A stretch of 64,000 bases of DNA, taken from positions 13,769,001 to 13,833,000 of the forward strand of contig OX419758.1 of NCBI GenBank assembly GCA_948567375.1, given 5' to 3'. This document shows, piece after piece, positions 58,880 through 64,000 of the stretch. The DNA comes from Lunularia cruciata. Taxonomy: Eukaryota > Streptophyta > Marchantiopsida > Lunulariales > Lunulariaceae. The translations under genes and the position numbers were made by a program. The notes beneath the pieces are model-generated. The model did not search any database, was not told the origin of the DNA, and worked only from the letters and a program-made list of their open reading frames with translations. Numbering within the stretch: position 1 is the first letter of the stretch; each line of letters opens with the position of its first letter.

Positions 58880-59693
58880 GAATTGGAGAGTTTGGACAGG
58901 AAGGGAAGAGAGTATTTCAAGTTTTAGGAAGCCTTGGACCGAGATAGTGGAAAGAATATTTTTGCAGCTTGCCCTAGACAGTGACAGGAAAGAGAGAATT
59001 TGAGAGTCTAGCTTGTGCACTGGTCTGTGACAGGTGGATAGAGAAGGAAGGAAGGAAAAGGAGTTTTGGGAGGTTTTGGCCTGGAGAGAAGGAAGGAAGG
59101 AAAAGGAGTTTTGGGAGATTTTGAATTGTATAGAGGAGGAAGAGAGTGGGAAGGAGTTCCCAGAGATATTGTGCTGGACAGAATTGGACATAGAAGGAAA
59201 GGGAGTAATTCAAGAGAACAGTATTGGATAGAAGAGAAGGAAAATTGGGAGATTTTGTGCTGGCTTTTGCCCTGGACAGAGAAGTGAGAAGGGGAAGGAA
59301 TTTTTGAGAGCTTGCCTTGAATTGGACAGGATGAAAAGAGAAGGGCTTAGGGGAATTTTTGAAGGATTTGGTCCTGGGCTGTGAAATAGGGGAGGAGTAT
59401 TTTTGAAGTTTGTGTGTGCCTTGGTTGGACAGAGGTGCAAGAGTGGGGAAATTTCCAGGAGACTCTTGCTGATGCAATGACAAGACAATGAATGGACTTA
59501 GGTTTCGAGGGAAGAGTGCTTCAGGAGAGAATGAGATGAGTTTTGAGAGGATTGACAGAAAAGAGTTTTTTTGAGGAGAGTGCTTCAAGAGAATGAGATG
59601 AACTTTGAGAGGAAAGGGTTTTATGGGACAAGAACTGTACTTCAAGGGAACAACTGTGACTAATCAAGAGATAGTTAGGAGAAATTTTGAGTT

Positions 59694-59866
59694 TGTTGTG
59701 AAGGTTTGAGAGTGAACCAAGAGAGATAGAAAGGAGGAGTTTCAAAATTTTGTTGTGAAGGTTTGAGAGTGAACCAAGAGAGACAAAAAGGAGGAGTTTC
59801 ATAATTTTGTTGTGAAGGCTTGAGAGTGAACCAAGAAAGATAGACAGAGAGGAACTTTCAAGCTTT
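59694..59866. repeat. Three ~58-bp tandem units in the B spacer
   Basis: Units start at 59694, 59752 and 59809 and share GTTGTGAAGG.TTGAGAG then TGAACCAAGA. Noncoding. Confidence 0.9.
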
Positions 59867-60814
59867 ACAGTGAGGACCAGGAGAGCTGGAGACAAAAGAG
59901 TTTTTGAGGTTCAAAGAGGACTGAGCAGGAGCAAAGGGGAAAATTTGAAGCTTGTAGTGAAGGCTCGAAGTGAAGCAAAAAAGCTAGAGACAACAAAGTA
60001 GTTCTCAAAGGTTGGGGAATGGCTGATGCTGGGCAGAAGATAGAGAGGCCATTTTCTCAAAGGTGATGTGAAGGTCTGATGCTAAAGTTACATGGCAGAG
60101 AGAAGAGAAGGAGAGGCTTCAAATGCTGAGTGGTGAATGACAGTTTGATAAAAGAGAAGGAGTTGAGAAGATTTTTTGCATGTGATTGGGCAAATTTGGA
60201 TGCTCAGCTGGAACGTCTTGGTTGCCCATGTGATAAATTAGGAATGGTCACTCCATAGGAAAGAGTTGTTTGTCTTGTTTGACTTATACTTGTATGACTG
60301 GTTGAAGAGGATGATTCATGAACAGATAAATGTACTCTGAATTATGGATGTTGTCAAAGGAAGGGCTGCATTTAAGAGCTCTTGGTCCAGTCTATGTGAT
60401 TGCGCAGTTCAGTGATTGATACAGCCGGGTTTGACCACCATTAGTTGCTTGCGGCTATTTCACAAGTCTCACCAAATCCGTCTTAGGAATCTATCCAAGC
60501 CAAGAGCCAAACCCACAGACTTGAACATAAAAGAGAACTAGAAGTGATACTTTATAGGAGTAGAGCTACAAGGCCAAACACAACCAAACAAAATTGAACG
60601 CTATAGATCTACTTTAGGCTACAAGATCCGACATACAAACCTTGGGAACAATTAGAACAACCTGACCTATTGGAATGAGCCTGCTAGCCATACCAAAAAA
60701 GGAAAAGAATATCAAACTTTGGGAAGACTCAAGCCATAAACACCAATCACAACCAAGCACAAGCAGCCAGGTGCCCGGTGCACTCTTGAGGACAAAACCC
60801 TACGACAACGTCTT

Positions 60815-60829
60815 AAAAGGGGGGAGGTT
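60815..60829 (+). other. Polypurine tract of element B
   Basis: AAAAGGGGGGAGGTT directly precedes the 3' LTR, where plus-strand DNA synthesis would be primed. Confidence 0.85.
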
Positions 60830-61416
60830 TGTAATACAAGCATAGACATATTAACTAGAGGTGAAAATTGGCTTAGTAACATCTAGAAGGATTTTGTATG
60901 CAATGGGCTAGGAGGATTAGACAAAGGTGTCACCAAAAGAGTACTACTAATAGAGTAGAAGCTGAAAATAACCTAAAAAGTTTAGAGCCAATTTTGAAGA
61001 TCTAAACGGATGAATTAGGCCTCAAAAAGGGAAAGATTCCTTCCCCTTTTGACAAGAATGGCTTGCCTTCTCCCCCTTATCATTTTTCAAGAGCTTTCCA
61101 ATGATTTCACCCATGCAATTTTGAGCTCCCTACAAGAAGATTCCCTAAAGATTCCCTTTGGTCAAACCTATTTGACCAACTAGATAGGACAAGGATTGAC
61201 ATGTCACCCATCAAAACAACTAATCCAAGGATAGAGCTCACTAACAGGTCCTCAATCCATGCATTTGATCCAAGGGTGGAGTTTCCTTTGGGGGATCCTC
61301 TTTGCTACATAATAAAGAGAAGGTGCTCCTTTGGAGCATCGAAGGATTGAGTGTGAAACCTATGTTCTTTCTCTTGTATTTCTCTTGGAGATTTCTCTTG
61401 TCCTCGGAGGACTACA
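60830..61416 (+). repeat. 3' LTR of element B
   Basis: TGTAATACAAGCATAGAC...GGACTACA, 587 bp. It aligns end to end with the 5' LTR with many substitutions and small indels; the G-run of the 5' copy is shorter here (GGGGGATCC). Confidence 0.92.
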
Positions 61417-61983
61417 CTTCTTGACGATAATATTCCAATCCCTACAAAGAGCCAAAACTTATTTCCTTGTTGCTTAGAATTGTTAGAAACAATATGCAGA
61501 CCAACATCATCATGATCTCACCTTTCAATTGGGTGATAAGGTCATGCTTTCTTCTAGTAACCTACCCCTCCCACTTGATACCCAACCCAAGTCCATAAAA
61601 TTGTTACTAATGGAATATGACCATTTGATGTCACCCAAATCATTTCTCATATTGCTTATTGACTTACCTTGCCTTGTCATATGCAAATCCATCATATATT
61701 TCATGTTTCCAAGTTTAAACCCTATCTCTTGATCCATCTTCTTATTCTCTTGTGTCCAACCTCCTTATCTTCTTTTCCTTATGAACTATCATGAGTATGA
61801 AGTTGATCATATACTTGCAAGTCGCCTCCTTCAATGAGACTGTAGATAACATATTGAGTACAAAGTCCTCTAGAAAGGATATCCCTTTCATGATGCCACT
61901 TGGGAACCTCTTTCTCATCTCCAAAATCAAAAAATGGCTATCCAAGAGTTTGAAGCTTCCGTGGTGACAAGGACATCATCAAC
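61417..61983 (+). pseudogene. Pol of element C, 3' part (integrase tail, chromodomain)
   Basis: Picks up exactly where 46468 breaks off: CTTCTTGACGATAATATTCC matches CATTCTTGACCACTATATCC of element A. LGDKVMLSS-like text and a worn chromodomain (61790-61960: EYEVDHILASRLLQ, then TWEPLSHLQ-like) follow. Confidence 0.82.
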
Positions 61984-62167
61984 CAAGCAAGTAGCTTTGA
62001 AGAACCTTCTTGAAAAACTTCTCAAGAGCCTTGTATATTTCCCTATAAATACCAAAGCCTATGCTCATATTAGGCATTTAGAGTCTCCCTTATTCAAGAG
62101 TCCTAATGTAATCTTTCACTTTGACCTTCCATTTTGATATTTCTCTCCTTGATCTTGGTCTTTTACA
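61984..62167 (+). repeat. Truncated LTR shared by elements C and D
   Basis: Only the 3' part of an A-family LTR is present: CTTCTTGAAAAACTTCTCAAG, TATAAATACCAAAGCC, CATATTAGGCATTTAGAGT and a TTTTACA end, followed directly by a primer site TTGGTATCAAAAG and gag sequence. The first ~250 bp of the LTR are deleted. Confidence 0.75.
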
Positions 62168-64000
62168 TTGGTATCAAAAGTGAGAATAGGATAGATGGAA
62201 TTTATGAACCACCAAATTCACTTCCACCAAACCATTAGAATTTTTGTGTCCATGTACTAACCAAATATCATTCTACTCAGTTCATCATCTCACACTTTGG
62301 ATAATTTTTTGAATGTGATCACCTTGTTTGATGAACCCTTGGTACTTCCAATTGTAACTTATGGAGAATGATGGACGTGTTAACTTGGCTCAACTATAGA
62401 TAGTTTGATAGAGTAGCAGTCATGGTAGCAATGCCTCAAGTTATCATTACCAGTAACAAATTGAGCACCTACTCAATTGTTGGAAGAACAAGATCATCAA
62501 TGACAAGAGCATGTAGAGAGAACACATTTCACAAAGGAGAAGAGCAAATTGGATTTCCAAAGCCCAAAGTATTTGAAAACAAGAATCTCTTAGGTGCAAT
62601 AGAGAATTTTTTGTTTGACTGTGAATGTTATTTCAAAACTACAATTCTTCAAGATGAATGGAAGTAGATTCTCTTGGCTTCTAACCATTTGGATGAAGTA
62701 GCAAAACTATTGTAATACCAATAGCTAGATAGATGATCTAGAGATAAAATTTGGTTTGGTAATATATGGAAGGATGTTATACATGATAGACTTAGTAGAT
62801 AAGCTAGAGGTATCACCAAAAGAGTACTTATACTAATAGGCTAGAAACCAAAACATGCTTGGAAACTTTAGAATCAAGAGCTAGGCAGATGATCTAGAGG
62901 TGAAACTTGGGGTGGTGACATCTGGAAGGATGTTACACATTATGAAGGATGTAGATCAGATAGAGGTTTCACCAAAAGAGCACTTCTACTAATAGGGCAG
63001 AAGCCAAAAATAGCCTGAAAACTTTAAAGTTATTTTTGGAGGCCTAAACAAATGAATTAGGCCCAAAAATGAAAAGAGTTTCTCCCCATAAGAGGAAAAG
63101 GATTGCATTCCCCCCCATAATTTGTCTCATTGAGAGCTTTCCAATGGTACCTTACCCATGGGATTCTAAGCTTACTACAATAAGATTCCCTAAAGATTCC
63201 TTTTGGTCAACTAGATAGGACAAGGACTACCATGTCACCCATCTAAACAACTAATCCAAGGATGGAGCTTGCTGATAGGTCACCAATCCATGTATCTGAT
63301 CCAAGGGTTGAGCTTTCATTGAGGGATCATCTTTGCTATATAATAAAGAGAGGGTGCTCCTTTGGGCATCGGAGGATTGAGTGTGAAATTTGTGTTTTCT
63401 CTCTTGAAGAGTTCTCTTGTCCTTAGAGTATTACAACTATGGTGGCAATTGCAAGTGGAGCAAGCTCAATGAAAATTTTTTACACTAATCTTGATATGGG
63501 AAGAATTCAAGAGTGCAATAATTGGTCAATTCCAAGCTATAAATGCCACACAAACTACACGAGATATGTCGGCAAAGTTGAAATAGATTGGATCTATAAG
63601 AAGTTTCATCACACAATTCCAAGAAACCATCATGAAAATTCTAGATATACTAGAAGGTGAAGCTCAAGATCAATTTGTGAGGAGCTTGAAATCACAAATC
63701 AAACTAAAGGTGACTATGCAAGAGCCAAAACACTTGGAAGAAGCCATGTAGTTGGTTGAATGGTTTGATTCCTTGGTTGCAACAACTTGGTCTCAACCTC
63801 AACCTCCACAAAACCTACCAATGCACTACATATAGGTGGAAGAGATGACACCAATGGATATTGATGCCATCTAATGGAGACCACTTGGCATTATAGATAG
63901 AGAAAAATTATGACAAAATGGTGGTTATTTTTATTATTGCCAAATTGAACATTGCATTGCTGAATGTCCACTCAAGAATAGATGACCTCAACAAATTGTC
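62168..64000 (+). mobile_element. Element D: A-family gag region, cut by window end
   Basis: After the shared LTR, A-family gag text resumes (FPKPKVFENKNLLGAIENFL, then FDCECYFKTTILQDEWK), is interrupted by a solo LTR at 62711-63435 and continues to the end of the window. Near 63920-63965 the zinc knuckle reads YFYYCQIEHCIAEC in place of CFYCCQVGHRIAKC. The element runs off the right edge. Confidence 0.78.
62711..63435 (+). repeat. B-family solo LTR with TSD ACTAT
   Basis: Begins TGTAATACCAATAG, ends GTATTACA, and is flanked by ACTAT at 62706-62710 and 63436-63440. It is longer than the LTRs of element B because the first ~165 bp are tandemly duplicated (GATGATCTAGAG..GAAA.TTGG at 62730 and again at 62890). 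TATATAATAAAGAG near 63338 is the TATA region. Confidence 0.9.

Larger units (their letters stand above)
52160..60829. repeat. 3' spacer of element B, interrupted by A
   Basis: About 3 kb excluding A. The plus strand is purine-rich and full of tandem repeats: ~88-bp units at 52745-53011 (GGCAAGTAG.GTTTTTCCCG, AAGCTTGGACA), ~47-bp units at 59040-59135, and ~58-bp units at 59694-59866 (GTTGTGAAGG.TTGAGAGTGAACC). No sense-strand gene. On the minus strand composition leaves long open frames, the longest 59645-58974. Confidence 0.75.
46469..61416 (+). mobile_element. Element B: Ty3/gypsy chromovirus with nested element A
   Basis: Complete in outline: TSD CTTCT at 46464-46468 and 61417-61421, LTRs 46469-47070 and 60830-61416, PBS, gag, protease, RT, RNase H, integrase, chromodomain, a long 3' spacer, and a polypurine tract. 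Without the nested element A it is about 9.3 kb. All reading frames are broken. LTR divergence (roughly 15% by eye) makes it older than A and, by nesting, younger than C. Confidence 0.92.
41398..62167 (+). mobile_element. Element C: old A-family Ty3/gypsy chromovirus, split by B
   Basis: C comprises a 5' LTR (41398-41877), a degraded primer site, gag, protease, RT, RNase H and part of integrase up to 46468. After the 14.9-kb insertion of element B it resumes at 61417 with the rest of the integrase tail and a chromodomain, and ends in a truncated LTR (to 62167). Its internal sequence aligns base by base with element A along the whole length but carries many more stops and transitions. It is the oldest layer of the nest. 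Confidence 0.85.

Noticed and set aside
58974-59645. 223-codon minus-strand open frame as a host gene
   Set aside because: The plus strand is purine-rich, which removes stop codons on the minus strand; the product is low-complexity Ser/Leu/Pro/Phe text inside element B's spacer.

Overview
The window reads as nuclear DNA of a land plant. The signs are spliceosomal introns of roughly 75-490 bp, a germin-like protein, an aldolase with a plastid-type N-terminal extension, Ty3/gypsy chromoviruses primed by initiator tRNA-Met, and a short TTTAGGG-type tract. I cannot fix the lineage. The single-Cys germin and compact genes would suit a bryophyte or another non-seed plant, but that is a weak inference.

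Layout. About 1-12000 is a gene island with three genes: a germin-like protein (+, 2554-3512), a HpcH/HpaI-type pyruvate aldolase (-, 4124-5793) and an EndoU-type endoribonuclease (-, 7153-10904, eleven proposed exons). About 11500-16100 has no gene I can support but holds hairpins, tandem duplications and a long inverted repeat. About 16100-25200 is decayed repetitive DNA with eroded coding fragments that I do not recognise. A second gene island, about 25400-31700, carries a DNA-repair metallo-beta-lactamase (SNM1/Artemis-like, -, 27698-30367). A very AT-rich tract follows at 31740-33620, with a small fold-back element inside it.

From about 33600 to the end, nearly everything I can classify is LTR retrotransposon debris from two chromovirus families, plus a gag-like coiled-coil element. 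The core is a nested stack. Element C (A-family, from 41398) is split by element B (46469-61416, TSD CTTCT), and B is split in its 3' spacer by element A (53219-58879, TSD GAATT). C then runs into a shared LTR and a further internal region (D) that continues past the window. Solo LTRs of the B family with target-site duplications sit in C and D. All copies carry stops and frameshifts and look inactive. Visual LTR divergence (A pair roughly 93% identical, B pair roughly 85%) agrees with the nesting order.

The host genes do not form a pathway. Each looks like an independent plant gene. The most notable observations are the heat-shock-element-like clusters in the A-family LTRs, the modular phase-0 exons at the N terminus of the EndoU gene, and several structured repeats in otherwise gene-free DNA.
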